The notes below the pieces were generated by a model, which was not told the origin of the DNA, made no database searches, and was given only the letters and a program-made list of their open reading frames with translations. Positions 1 to 9,221 of a DNA stretch of 64,000 nt are shown here, piece after piece; the stretch's first letter is position 1, and every line of letters starts with the position of its first letter. The position numbers were made by a program, and so were the translations under genes. Origin of the DNA: Desulfacinum infernum DSM 9756 (GTDB lineage Bacteria > Desulfobacterota > Syntrophobacteria > Syntrophobacterales > DSM-9756); assembly GCF_900129305.1 (NCBI RefSeq), contig NZ_FQVB01000005.1, forward strand, positions 124,001 to 188,000, read 5' to 3'.

Positions 1-27
1 GCGGGAGTCCATAAGGTACCGGAAATC

Positions 28-78
28 CTGGATCCCCGCTCCCCGTTCAAGCCGGGGACAAGCTTCGCGGGGATGACG
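28..78. repeat. Intergenic inverted repeat (GGATCCCCGC...GCGGGGATGACGG type)
   Basis: Nested inverted repeats are visible: ATCCCCGC at 32-39 pairs with GCGGGGAT at 67-74, and CCCCG at 41-45 pairs with CGGGG at 53-57. No T-tract follows. The ending GCGGGGATGACGG resembles a dispersed intergenic repeat seen in many proteobacterial genomes. No gene is seen in this stretch. Confidence 0.5.
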
Positions 79-105
79 GATGGAGACAAAACGAGGCAAA
101 GCACC

Positions 106-124
106 CATTGTCAGACAGCCTCCT
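106..124 (+). repeat. Right-end remnant of the 220-bp element family
   Basis: CATTGTCAGACAGCCTCCT matches the right terminus of the complete elements (CATTGTCGGACAGCCTCCT at 325-343). It directly abuts the left terminus of the complete copy at 125, so two element ends meet head to tail and form an imperfect palindrome around position 124/125. Confidence 0.6.
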
Positions 125-343
125 AGGAGCCTGTCTGAGAACTCCGGGGATGACCGCTTTTTTCGTAGCGCAGCCCTTTAGGGCTGCGAAGGAATCCGCG
201 AACTTCGGGCGGACCTCCGGGTATTCCCTATGACTTCATGGGGTTACGATGATCCCTTTCCGCAGGGCTGAAGCCCCGCGGCTACGAAGATAACCCAAAT
301 CTCCGGCATCTTGAGCCGAGGAGCCATTGTCGGACAGCCTCCT
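125..343. mobile_element. 220-bp MITE/REPIN-like element, copy 1
   Basis: This 219 bp non-coding element is repeated at 19218-19437 and 57311-57530. Outer terminal inverted repeat: left AGGAGCCTGTCTGAGAA, right reads AGGAGGCTGTCCGACAA when complemented. Inside are two REP-like hairpins facing each other. The left one begins TCGTAGC at 163 (CAGCCCTTTAGGGCTG core). The right one ends GCTACGA at 287 (GGGCTGAAGCCCC core). A TTACGATGA block between them is shared by all copies. There is no ORF, so any mobility would depend on a transposase supplied elsewhere. Confidence 0.7.
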
Positions 344-422
344 CGGGGGCTGTTCAACAGCAGACCTTGACAATCAAGTCCATGGCAACGGAAGACGAAA
401 CCCACCTTTCGGAAGCGGGCCG

Positions 423-453
423 CTGTAGGGGGAAGGATCCTTCGCCCCTACAG
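423..453. repeat. Palindromic repeat, GTAGGGGCGAAAGA family (variant)
   Basis: A near-perfect palindrome centred on GGATCC with arms CTGTAGGGG-GAAGGA and TCCTTC-GCCCCTACAG (one-base bulge). It is a divergent member of the family that is perfect at 25603-25634. Confidence 0.55.
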
Positions 454-566
454 CCCGCGCATGTACGCTTTGATGTCGCGCCACGACGAGGAGAGTCAAT
501 GGCCGGCCTCGCTTTCCATTGCCACGCCTCCTGACGACAGAGACGGGGCGGAGCCCCGGGCGAACA

Positions 567-591
567 GGTTGCAGGGCACAGCCCTGCAACC
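567..591. repeat. Strong hairpin downstream of the CoA-transferase genes
   Basis: GGTTGCAGGGC-aca-GCCCTGCAACC is an 11-bp perfect stem with a 3-nt loop, 30 bp beyond the stop of the minus-strand gene ending at 621. A shorter GGGGC-gga-GCCCC hairpin lies beside it (544-556). No T-run follows on either strand, so it is a 3'-end stabiliser or repeat rather than a classical terminator. Confidence 0.5.
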
Positions 592-620
592 AGCAAGAAT
601 TTCCGTCTATTCGGGGTTCC

Positions 621-2045
621 TTACACCACGCCCTTTTCCTTCAATTCCGACAGCTTGGTTTTCCCCACCCCCAGATATTTCTGGAAGATGAACTCATTGT
701 CCCCGCCCACGGGCCGGCAGATCCACTTCACCCGCCCGGGCGTGCGGGACATGGCCTTGAAGGACGAGTTGGGCAGGAGCACCTCCCCGTAGTGGGGATC
801 CTTTCGCTTGATGAAGGTTTCCCGAACGCGCCAGTGCTCCCGGGTGAGAACGTCCGTGGGGTTTTCCAGCCGACCCGTCACCACCGTCCCCTTCTTGTCC
901 GGCCTGCGGCTGTATTCGGTGAGCATCTGCAGGATTTCATCGGACGTGTAGTTCTCGGTGAACTTCTCAATCTCGTGCTGGATCGTGGGCTGATTCTCCG
1001 GAGTCAGCCTTTCCTTGATGGTGGGAAACTGCTGCTGCAGATCGGGACGGTTCATGATTTCGCACAGGGCGGCCCAGTTGGGATCCGTAAACCCGGACAT
1101 GAAGGTGTAGCCGTCCTTGCACTTCACGTAGGTGTAGGGGAAGACGGCGTAGTCGTAGTTGCCGGCCCGGGGCATCAGGTTCCCCGTCATGTGGTAGTAT
1201 TCCATGACGTAATTGGAGATGGCCAGGAGCCCTTCGGGCGGAGCGCAATCCACGAACTGGCCCACCCCGGTTCTCCGCTTGTGGAACATGGCCGCCTGGA
1301 TGCCGAACGCGGCCCAGGCGCCGCCCACATACCAGGCCATCCAGTTGCCCTGCTTGAGAGGCCGTTTGTACTCCGGCGGCACCTCGGGATCCAGATCCGG
1401 CTCGCCGGTAATGGACATGATCACCCCCCTGGCCTGCCCCAACAGATCGTAATCCGGCTGGTTTCCGTGCTTTTCGGACTCATCCCCGAACTGGCCGTAG
1501 CTGTGAACGGCACAATAGATGAGCCCGGGGTTGAGTCCCTTGAGCTGTTCATAGCCCAGACCCAGACCGTCCATGTATCCGGGCTTGAAGGCTTCGATCA
1601 CCACGTCCGCCTTTTGAGCCAACCGGCGGAAATAATCCTGCCCCTCTTCCGTTTCCAGATTGAGCGTAATGTGGAACTTGTTCCGGGCCTCCGTCATGTA
1701 GGCCAAACCCGTATCCTGGATCATCATGCCGTAGGGCGTCATCTTTCGTGCCAGGTCGCCTGCAGGCGGCTCGATCCGGATCACCTCCGCCCCCAGCTCC
1801 GCCAGGATGGACGAGGCGAAAAGAGCTCCGAAATTTCCGTAGCTCACGTCCAGCACCAGCATGTCGTCCAAGGCTTCCGGCTTCTTGTGGGCGTCCTTGG
1901 GGTTGGTTTCGCTGTAGGCCCACTTGGCATACTCCTCGTTGATGGCCAGCCCCACGATGGTCTTGTCTTCCTTGAGCATGCGGGCCAGGGCCTCATCATC
2001 GAACATGTCGTCGTACACGGAATGTGTCAGTTTCTTATCCGTCAT
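621..2045 (-). CDS. CaiB/BaiF (type III) CoA-transferase family protein, probably the non-catalytic subunit
   Basis: A 474-residue member of the CaiB/BaiF family, which moves CoA between carboxylic acids. The family hallmarks are present: [21 protein letters not shown] near residue 70, AEVIRIEPP, the [11 protein letters not shown] segment and the [10 protein letters not shown] segment. At the position of the nucleophilic Asp (Asp169 of formyl-CoA transferase, just before the GI-AA helix) this protein has Trp238 in [10 protein letters not shown]. The GTG at 2060 is in frame, but AGGAG sits 5 nt before the ATG at 2045, so that start was chosen. It lies 50 bp after a second CoA-transferase that keeps the Asp, so the two are probably one heteromeric enzyme, as in benzylsuccinate CoA-transferase BbsEF. 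The substrate is unknown. Confidence 0.85.
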   Translation of the reverse strand: MTDKKLTHSVYDDMFDDEALARMLKEDKTIVGLAINEEYAKWAYSETNPKDAHKKPEALDDMLVLDVSYGNFGALFASSILAELGAEVIRIEPPAGDLARKMTPYGMMIQDTGLAYMTEARNKFHITLNLETEEGQDYFRRLAQKADVVIEAFKPGYMDGLGLGYEQLKGLNPGLIYCAVHSYGQFGDESEKHGNQPDYDLLGQARGVIMSITGEPDLDPEVPPEYKRPLKQGNWMAWYVGGAWAAFGIQAAMFHKRRTGVGQFVDCAPPEGLLAISNYVMEYYHMTGNLMPRAGNYDYAVFPYTYVKCKDGYTFMSGFTDPNWAALCEIMNRPDLQQQFPTIKERLTPENQPTIQHEIEKFTENYTSDEILQMLTEYSRRPDKKGTVVTGRLENPTDVLTREHWRVRETFIKRKDPHYGEVLLPNSSFKAMSRTPGRVKWICRPVGGDNEFIFQKYLGVGKTKLSELKEKGVV

Positions 2046-2095
2046 ATTCTCTCCTCCCACAACGGATGCAGGTCACGAGGGTGAGATGGTGCCAT

Positions 2096-3430
2096 CTAGG
2101 CCAGTTTCAGTCCGCTCTTGCCGTCCCAATCGGGAGGCGGGCAATGGGACGGCACGGCCGGATTCCACTGGAAGATGATCCCTTCCGCCTTGAGCCGTTC
2201 CACTTCCTCGTGGGGAAGGCCCAGAAGCTTGGTGAGCACGTAGGCGTTGTCGAAGCCCAAGGGGCGACAGCTCCACTGGACGCGGCTGGGCGTTTGGCTC
2301 ATGCGGGGAGGATAGCAGTGTTCCACCATGGGACCGTACAGGGCATCGTCGTATTCCTGGACGGTCCCGCGCTGGCGATAGTGGGGGAGATGGTAGGCGT
2401 CCTCGGCGGTGAGCACCCGGGAGGCGGCAAAGCCGTATTGGCTCCCCAGGGCCTCCACCTCCTCCACCTTCTTGGTTCGGGTCCATTCCCCGATGATCTT
2501 GAGGAGCTCCCGGGCATTCTCGTCCTTGAGCCGCTCCAGGGGGTCGGCGAAGCGCTCGTAGAGTTCCGGTTTTTCCATGGCCTGGCACAGGCCCTTGTAC
2601 TCGGCCTTATCGAAGGCCGTGACCGCCACCCAGCCGTCGGAACAGTCGAACAGGTCGGATGGGCAGATGGCCAGATCCCGGTTACCGGACCGCGGACGGT
2701 CTTTCCCGGTCATGTAGGCGTAGAGCCAGGTCCAGTCCAAGAGGCGGATAACGCTTTCCACCTGCATGTAGTCGATGAACTGGCCTTCTCCGGTTCGTTC
2801 CCGGTAGTTGAGCGCCCCCATGATGGCCACAGCGCACATGAGTGCGGTGGCCCAGTCGGCGATCCAGACGCCGGACTTGATGGGCCCGCGCCCTTCGAAA
2901 CCCGTGATGGGCGAGAGCGCCCCCATGCTTTGGGCCACCGCATCGTAGCTGGTGCGCCCGGTCCAGGGCCCCCAGCTGCCGTAGCCCGACACGTGCAGCT
3001 GAATGATGCCCGGATTGACTTCTCTCAGTTCTCGATAGCTCAAACCCCATTCCGCCATGCGACCCGGGGTCAGGTTGTCCACCACCACATCGGATTTCTT
3101 GACCAGCTCCAGGAAGAGTTCCTTGGCCTTCGGATGCCCCAAATGCATTCCCATCCAGTACTTGTTGTGATTTTCGATCTCCATCCCGGGAGACATGTTC
3201 TTCCAGAAGAAGGCGTAGGGGGTGACGAAGCGCATCTGGTCGCCCTTCTGCCCCTCGAACTTGATCACCTCGGCGCCGAATTCCGCCAGGTAGTCGCAGC
3301 ATGCCGGCCCGAGAACCACGTAGCAGACCTCCAGGACCCGCACGCCTTCCAAGGGCTGGCGTTTACCGAATAGATTCTTCACATCGAACAGTTCCCGCAT
3401 TCTCTGTTGGTAGGATTTCCCCTGATCCAT
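2096..3430 (-). CDS. CaiB/BaiF (type III) CoA-transferase, probable catalytic subunit
   Basis: A 444-residue type III CoA-transferase. [15 protein letters not shown] (31-45) and [12 protein letters not shown] (53-64) are typical N-terminal signatures. The catalytic aspartate lines up as Asp192 in [11 protein letters not shown], followed by the conserved [11 protein letters not shown] segment. The ATG is preceded by GAGGAGGAGC. It is the first gene of a two-gene minus-strand unit with the paralogue at 621-2045, divergent from a Liv-type transporter across about 500 bp. The arrangement suggests activation of an imported organic acid by CoA transfer, but the substrate cannot be read from the sequence. 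Confidence 0.88.
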   Translation of the reverse strand: MDQGKSYQQRMRELFDVKNLFGKRQPLEGVRVLEVCYVVLGPACCDYLAEFGAEVIKFEGQKGDQMRFVTPYAFFWKNMSPGMEIENHNKYWMGMHLGHPKAKELFLELVKKSDVVVDNLTPGRMAEWGLSYRELREVNPGIIQLHVSGYGSWGPWTGRTSYDAVAQSMGALSPITGFEGRGPIKSGVWIADWATALMCAVAIMGALNYRERTGEGQFIDYMQVESVIRLLDWTWLYAYMTGKDRPRSGNRDLAICPSDLFDCSDGWVAVTAFDKAEYKGLCQAMEKPELYERFADPLERLKDENARELLKIIGEWTRTKKVEEVEALGSQYGFAASRVLTAEDAYHLPHYRQRGTVQEYDDALYGPMVEHCYPPRMSQTPSRVQWSCRPLGFDNAYVLTKLLGLPHEEVERLKAEGIIFQWNPAVPSHCPPPDWDGKSGLKLA

Positions 3431-3929
3431 GCAGCTCCTCCTCTGGGTTGTGGAATGGACATATCCTGCCCGGCCGGTCGATCGGGCACACTGCTGGGAA
3501 AAAGGTTAGGGATGGGATGCGGCGCCCACCGAGGCGCCCTGGAGCGGAAATGACCCACCTTGTGGATGATCCGCAACGGGGGAAAACAGCAGGAAGCGGA
3601 AAGGGAGCGGGAATCGTGAGCTGCAATGGAGATCTGAGAACGGGAGGCGCAGGGATCGGGAACTGGAATTTCCCTGTTCACAGCCTTTGTCGCATGCGAA
3701 GCAAGGTTGGGCGTTGAAACGAGTTTGCTTCTACCAAAATCGGTCCTTTCCGGTCAAGCACGATTCCCTAGTTCGGCACTGGTTTTCTGTGCCGGTCAGC
3801 AAAGTCTTTTTGGTTGACAGAAACAGAGTGCTGCAGTAGAGAGCAAGGCAGTCTGTTTCAAGTAATAATCTTGGGATGTTGGTACCGATTGGCTGGAGCT
3901 TGAACCAAACAGGCAGCAAGGAGGGAATC
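3431..3929. other. Intergenic region between divergent CoA-transferase and liv-type operons
   Basis: No convincing gene is seen. It contains a candidate promoter for the transporter and, about 20 bp upstream of its -35, the inverted repeat CGGCAC (3774-3779) / GTGCCG (3789-3794), which could be an operator. Nothing else stands out. Confidence 0.5.
3814..3842 (+). promoter_or_regulatory. Candidate sigma-70 promoter of the liv-type operon
   Basis: TTGACA at 3814-3819, a 17-bp spacer, then TAGAGA at 3837-3842. The -35 is perfect but the -10 is weak (3 of 6). It lies about 90 bp upstream of the binding-protein start. Confidence 0.4.
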
Positions 3930-5060
3930 ATGCAGCGACGCAGGTTTTTGGCAGTTTTGGCTCTTGTGGGTTTCGCCCTGGCGACGGCGGCGGGACCGGC
4001 CGCGGCCCAGGACACCATCAAGATCGGGGCCTATCTTCCCATGACAGGTGCCGTGGCCGCCTACGGCCAGATGGAGTGGGACGGCATCCAGATCGCCCAT
4101 GAGATGAAGCCCGAAGTGTTAGGCAAGAAGATCGAGTTGGTGCTGGTGGACACCAAGAGCGACAAGATTGAAGCCGCCAACGCCGTGAGCCGCCTGGTGG
4201 AAAAGGAGAAGGTGGTGGGCATTATTGGTGAGGCCATCAGCGGCAACACCATGGCCGGCAACCCCATCTCCGAAGCAGCCAAGATTCCCTCCGTGAGCCC
4301 CACCGCCACCAACCCGCTGGTAACCCAGGGCAAGAAGTACGCCTTCCGTGCCTGCTTCATCGACCCCTTCCAGGGTGAGGTGGCCGCGCGGTTCGCCATC
4401 AACGAGCTGAAGGCCAAGACCGCGGCCGTGATCATCGATATCGCCCAGGACTACTGCGTGGGTCTCGCCAATTTCTTCGTCAAGGAATTCGTGAAGCTTG
4501 GCGGCAAGGTGGTCTCCACCACCTACATCCAGACGGGTGATCAGGACTTCTCGGCTCAGCTTTCCGCCGTTCAGGCCACCAACCCCGACATCATCTACGC
4601 TCCCAACTACTACACGGAAGACGCTCTCATGGCCAAGCAGGCCCGCGACCTGGGCATCAATGTTCCCATCCTGACCGGTGACGGCGCCCAGGCCGACCCC
4701 CTGATCGAAATCGGCGGCAAGGCCGTGGAAGAGATGTATTTTACGGGCCACTTCCACAAGGAAGCTGCCAGCACGGATCTGGGCAAGGAATACATCAAGC
4801 GCTTCGAAGAAAAGAAGGGCAAGGAAGCAGACGCCTTCGGCGCCCTGGCCGCCGATGCCTACTTCCTGCTGGTGGAAGCCATTGAAAAGGCCGGATCCAC
4901 GGACGGCACCAAGATTCGTGACGCCCTCGTGGGTCTCCAGAACTTCCCGGGCGTCTCCGGCATCATCACCATGCAGGAAAACGGCAATCCCATCAAGAGC
5001 ATGGTGATCAACAAGGTCAAGGACGGCAAGTTCGTGTACGTGACCACCATCAACCCCTAA
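3930..5060 (+). CDS. livK: Branched-chain amino acid-type ABC transporter substrate-binding protein
   Basis: A 376-residue periplasmic binding protein of the type I fold (Peripla_BP_6; LivJ/LivK/HAAT family). The start at 3930 has AAGGAGGG 4 nt upstream; the in-frame ATG at 3876 would add 18 residues in front of the signal peptide. Residues 1-27 form a signal peptide (RRR, hydrophobic core, AAAQ cleavage region), followed by DTIKIGAYLPMTGAVAAYGQ, the usual start of the mature protein. YFTGHF and the ADAYFLL segments fit the family. It heads an operon with two permease and two ATPase genes but is separated from them by a terminator. The ligand could be a branched amino acid, an amide or an aromatic or short-chain acid; the neighbouring CoA-transferases favour an acid, by inference. 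Confidence 0.92.
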   Translation: MQRRRFLAVLALVGFALATAAGPAAAQDTIKIGAYLPMTGAVAAYGQMEWDGIQIAHEMKPEVLGKKIELVLVDTKSDKIEAANAVSRLVEKEKVVGIIGEAISGNTMAGNPISEAAKIPSVSPTATNPLVTQGKKYAFRACFIDPFQGEVAARFAINELKAKTAAVIIDIAQDYCVGLANFFVKEFVKLGGKVVSTTYIQTGDQDFSAQLSAVQATNPDIIYAPNYYTEDALMAKQARDLGINVPILTGDGAQADPLIEIGGKAVEEMYFTGHFHKEAASTDLGKEYIKRFEEKKGKEADAFGALAADAYFLLVEAIEKAGSTDGTKIRDALVGLQNFPGVSGIITMQENGNPIKSMVINKVKDGKFVYVTTINP

Positions 5061-5164
5061 CGGCGGGAAGACGAAGCGGGGACATGGACATCGTGGGCCG
5101 GCTCCTTGGCGGACATATCCTCCTTCCGGTCCCCGCTTTGCCCGGATCACATCGGTAGCCCCTG

Positions 5165-5200
5165 GAGCAGGGCCGACCCCAGGTCGCCCTGCTCTTTTTT
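5165..5200 (+). terminator. Intrinsic terminator/attenuator between livK and livH
   Basis: The arms GAGCAGGGC (5165-5173) and GCCCTGCTC (5186-5194) extend through GACC/GGTC with a one-base bulge and a CCA loop, followed at once by TTTTTT (5195-5200). It lies 105 bp after the livK stop and 94 bp before livH, as expected for a partial terminator that keeps the binding protein more abundant than the membrane parts. Confidence 0.85.
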
Positions 5201-5293
5201 GGAACACCCCTTCCCGTCCAGGGAAGCACGAACCTCGATCCCCCGGCCCGGAAGATCCTTCCGGGACCTCCCGCATCGCAGGAAGGAAGGCCC

Positions 5294-6187
5294 GTGACCA
5301 CAACCATCTTCTTTCAACAACTCACCAACGGCATCTCCCTCGGGAGCCTCTACGCCCTGGTGGCCATCGGCTACACCATGGTCTACGGCATCCTGAGGCT
5401 CATCAACTTCGCCCACGGCGACCTGCTCATGGTGGCCGCCTATACGGCCATCTACGCCGTGACCATGTTCACCTTGCCGTGGTACCTGAGTTTTCCTCTG
5501 GCCATCGCCCTGACGGGCTGCATCGGCATCTTGCTGGACAGGGTCGCCTACAAGCCGCTTCGGGATGCTCCGCGCATCTCCCTTCTCATCTCGGCCATCG
5601 GCGCCTCGTTCCTTCTGGAGAACCTGGCGCTGGTCATCATCGGCGGAGTTCCCAAGGGCTTCCCGAGACCGGACATATTTGCAAAAGTCATTGAGATCCT
5701 CGGCGTGCGCATCCAGGTCCTCACCATCTACATTCCCCTCATGACCCTCGTTTTCCTCATGGCCCTGCTCTACATCGTGTACCGCACCAAGGTGGGCAAG
5801 GCCATGCGCGCCGCCTCCAAAGACATCGAAACCACCCGCCTCATGGGAATCAATGTGGACCGCATCATCGCCCTCACCTTCCTCATGGGCTCGTCGCTGG
5901 CCGCGGCCGGCGGCATCATGTGGGCGATGAAGTATCCGCAGGTGAATCCCTTCATGGGCGTCATTCCGGGCCTGAAGGCGTTCATCGCCGCCGTTCTGGG
6001 CGGCATCGGCAACATCATCGGCGCCGTTGTGGGCGGCTTCGCCCTGGGCCTGGGCGAGATCCTTCTGGTCGCCTTCTTCCCCCAACTGGCCCAGTACCGC
6101 GATGCCTTCGCCTTCGTCATTTTGATCCTGGTTCTGCTCTTCAGGCCCACGGGCATCATGGGCGAACCCATCACCGACAAGACCTGA
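5294..6187 (+). CDS. livH: ABC transporter permease, LivH family
   Basis: A 297-residue inner-membrane permease. LTNGISLGSLYALVAIGYTM at the N-terminus and YGILRLINFAHGDLLM are LivH signatures, and hydrophobic segments run through the whole length. The segment GKAMRAASKDIETTRLMGIN is the cytoplasmic loop that contacts the ATPase. The GTG start at 5294 follows GGAAGGAAGG. The stop overlaps the first possible ATG of the next gene (TGATGA). It would form a heterodimeric channel with LivM. Confidence 0.93.
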   Translation: MTTTIFFQQLTNGISLGSLYALVAIGYTMVYGILRLINFAHGDLLMVAAYTAIYAVTMFTLPWYLSFPLAIALTGCIGILLDRVAYKPLRDAPRISLLISAIGASFLLENLALVIIGGVPKGFPRPDIFAKVIEILGVRIQVLTIYIPLMTLVFLMALLYIVYRTKVGKAMRAASKDIETTRLMGINVDRIIALTFLMGSSLAAAGGIMWAMKYPQVNPFMGVIPGLKAFIAAVLGGIGNIIGAVVGGFALGLGEILLVAFFPQLAQYRDAFAFVILILVLLFRPTGIMGEPITDKT

Positions 6188-6207
6188 TGACCTGGAAGGG
6201 AAAGGAC

Positions 6208-7248
<1,041 letters not shown>

Positions 7249-7259
7249 AGGGTGTCTTC

Positions 7260-8033
7260 ATGAACGATTTCTTTCGACTGGAATCCCTTGTCATGCAATT
7301 CGGCGGCCTCACCGCCGTCAACGACTTTTCCATATCCATCGAGCCGGGGGAACTGGTGGGCCTGATCGGTCCCAACGGAGCCGGAAAGACCACGGTTTTC
7401 AACATGATCACCGGTTTTCTGACCCCCACCTCGGGGCGAGTCCTGTGGCAGGGCGAAGACATCACCGGACTTCCCGTCCATCAGATCACCGCCCGGGGGA
7501 TCGCCCGCACCTTCCAGAACATCCGCCTTTTTACGGACATGACCGTCCTGGAAAACGTGATGGTCTCCTTCCACCACAAGATCCGTTCGCGTTTCTGGAA
7601 GGCCATGCTCGGCATGCCGTCCCACGGCAGAGAGGAGCAGCGCATCCGGGAGGAGGCGTACGGGTTTTTGCAGGAGCTCAACCTGGCCCATCTGGCCGAC
7701 GAAAAGGCGGGAAGTCTCGCCTACGGCCAGCAGCGTCGCCTGGAGATCGCCCGGGCCCTGGCTACCTACCCCAAGCTGCTCCTCCTGGATGAGCCCGCCG
7801 CCGGCATGAATCCCCAGGAAACCATGGAGCTGGCCGGGCTGGTGCGGGAGATTCGGAAGCGCCATGGCCTGACGATCTTCCTCATCGAGCACGACATGAA
7901 ATTCGTCATGGGCCTGTGCGAGCGGATCAAGGTGCTGGACTACGGTATCAGCATTGCGGAAGGCACCCCGGAGGAGATCCAGACCAATCCCGACGTGATC
8001 AAGGCTTACCTAGGAGAACCCAAGCATGCTTGA
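7260..8033 (+). CDS. livG: ABC transporter ATP-binding protein, LivG family
   Basis: A 257-residue ATPase. Walker A is GPNGAGKTT, the Q-loop region reads ARTFQNIRLF (a LivG hallmark), the signature is AYGQQRRLEIARAL and Walker B is LLLLDEPAAGMN, followed by the switch His in LIEHDM. The start is 12 bp after the livM stop. The 3' end overlaps livF by 8 bp, so the two ATPases are probably translationally coupled. Confidence 0.94.
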   Translation: MNDFFRLESLVMQFGGLTAVNDFSISIEPGELVGLIGPNGAGKTTVFNMITGFLTPTSGRVLWQGEDITGLPVHQITARGIARTFQNIRLFTDMTVLENVMVSFHHKIRSRFWKAMLGMPSHGREEQRIREEAYGFLQELNLAHLADEKAGSLAYGQQRRLEIARALATYPKLLLLDEPAAGMNPQETMELAGLVREIRKRHGLTIFLIEHDMKFVMGLCERIKVLDYGISIAEGTPEEIQTNPDVIKAYLGEPKHA

Positions 8034-8727
8034 AGTCAAGAACCTGCACGTGTACTACGGCGGTATTCATGCACTCAAAGGCATCGACCTCCGGGTCGCG
8101 GAAGGCCAGATCGTCACGCTCATCGGGGCCAACGGGGCCGGCAAGTCCACCACCCTTCGATCCATTGCGGGTCTCGTTCGCCCCCGGCAAGGAAGCATCG
8201 TTTTCCAGGGTACGGAACTGACCACGCTTCCCACCTACAAGGTGATCCAGTTGGGAATCGGCGTGGCGCCGGAGGGCCGCAAGGTCTTCGGCAACCTCAC
8301 CGTGCTGGAAAATTTGGAACTGGGCGCCTACAACCGGCCGCCCCAGGAATTTCAAGCGGACCTGGAGTGGGTCTTCTCGCTCTTTCCCCGTCTGGAAGAA
8401 CGCCGCAAGCAGCTGGCGGGAACCCTGAGCGGCGGAGAGCAGCAGATGCTGGCCCTGGGTCGGGCCCTCATGAGCCGTCCCAAGCTGGTTTTGCTGGACG
8501 AGCCGTCTCTCGGGCTGGCCCCGCTGGTGGTGGAGGAGGTCTTCGAGACCATCACCACCATCAACCAGCAGGGGGCCACCGTCCTGCTGGTGGAACAGAA
8601 CGCCATGGCCGCCCTCCACGTGGCCCATTATGCCTATGTGCTGGAAACGGGGCGCATCACCTTGGAAGGGACGGGCAGGGATCTTCTGCAGGACGAGCGG
8701 GTCCGCAAGGCCTATCTGGGCGAATAG
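8026..8727 (+). CDS. livF: ABC transporter ATP-binding protein, LivF family
   Basis: A 233-residue ATPase. Walker A is GANGAGKSTT, the signature is LSGGEQQMLALGRAL, and Walker B is LVLLDEPSLGLAP, followed by LVEQNAMAAL. GVAPEGRKVF is the usual LivF Q-loop neighbourhood. It is the last gene of the transporter operon and overlaps livG by 8 bp. The next 490 bp hold only repeats. Confidence 0.94.
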   Translation: MLEVKNLHVYYGGIHALKGIDLRVAEGQIVTLIGANGAGKSTTLRSIAGLVRPRQGSIVFQGTELTTLPTYKVIQLGIGVAPEGRKVFGNLTVLENLELGAYNRPPQEFQADLEWVFSLFPRLEERRKQLAGTLSGGEQQMLALGRALMSRPKLVLLDEPSLGLAPLVVEEVFETITTINQQGATVLLVEQNAMAALHVAHYAYVLETGRITLEGTGRDLLQDERVRKAYLGE

Positions 8728-8835
8728 CCGAAGGATGAAGCCGTCTTCCATTTGGCGCGCGTGTTGCTAAAACCCGATGCGAAAGAACCATGCTGTCCGG
8801 TTGGTGCGCGACCAGCATGAACTCGAAACAACCTC

Positions 8836-8860
8836 TGTAGGAGCGGCGAAAGCCACGATG
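8836..8860 (+). repeat. TGTAGGAGCGGC...GCCACGATG repeat
   Basis: TGTAGGAGCGGC followed by GAAAGCCACGATG. A related sequence occurs on the minus strand at 10021-10046 (GGGAGCGGCCTTGGCCGCGATG in two parts). It resembles REP-type repeats widespread in proteobacteria. Confidence 0.5.
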
Positions 8861-9024
8861 GGGGTGGTTGGCCATTCCGTGGCGGTCCAGTCACCAGATC
8901 ATCGCACCTTGCGGCGCTCCCACAGGACGGCCGGCACTTGGCGGCAGGTTCTGATATCCCGGCGGGGTGGCGGGTCCGCCATGATCGTTGGGCGTGCGGT
9001 GCCGATCCTGCCTGGTTGCGGTTC

Positions 9025-9054
9025 CGTAGGGGCGGTTCGCGAACCGCCCCTACG
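9025..9054. repeat. Perfect 30-bp palindrome, CGTAGGGGCGGTTCG family
   Basis: CGTAGGGGCGGTTCG is followed immediately by its exact reverse complement, with no spacer. The same palindrome occurs at 28995-29022, and degraded relatives lie at 57289-57310 and 57651-57670. Confidence 0.75.
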
Positions 9055-9221
9055 CCCGGGACGGCCGAGCGATCGCACTGCGGGCCAAGGAACCGTCAAG
9101 GAAGGCTTCTTTCCACCCCCTCAAGGAGACCAATGGAAGACAGCCACCCTGGGGGGCGAATCCGAGGGCTTCCCAGGAATCTTCATCTTTCCGACGGGAA
9201 CTACAAGGGAGGCATGGGACC

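Larger units (their letters stand above)
8728..9221. other. Intergenic region with repeats, no gene seen
   Basis: It holds a TGTAGGAGCGGC-type repeat (8836-8860) and a perfect 30-bp palindrome (9025-9054). Apparent reading frames here run straight through these repeats and have no ribosome binding site or family resemblance, so none is called. Confidence 0.6.

Noticed and set aside
125-343. Possible CRISPR or tRNA-like structure because of strong hairpins
   Set aside because: Copies are 220 bp, dispersed rather than arrayed, without spacers, and the hairpins do not fit a cloverleaf.
519-2084. Long plus-strand open frame opposite the CoA-transferase gene
   Set aside because: Its product is rich in His, Gly, Pro, Val and Leu and has no family features; it is the mirror of a real gene with strong GC codon bias.
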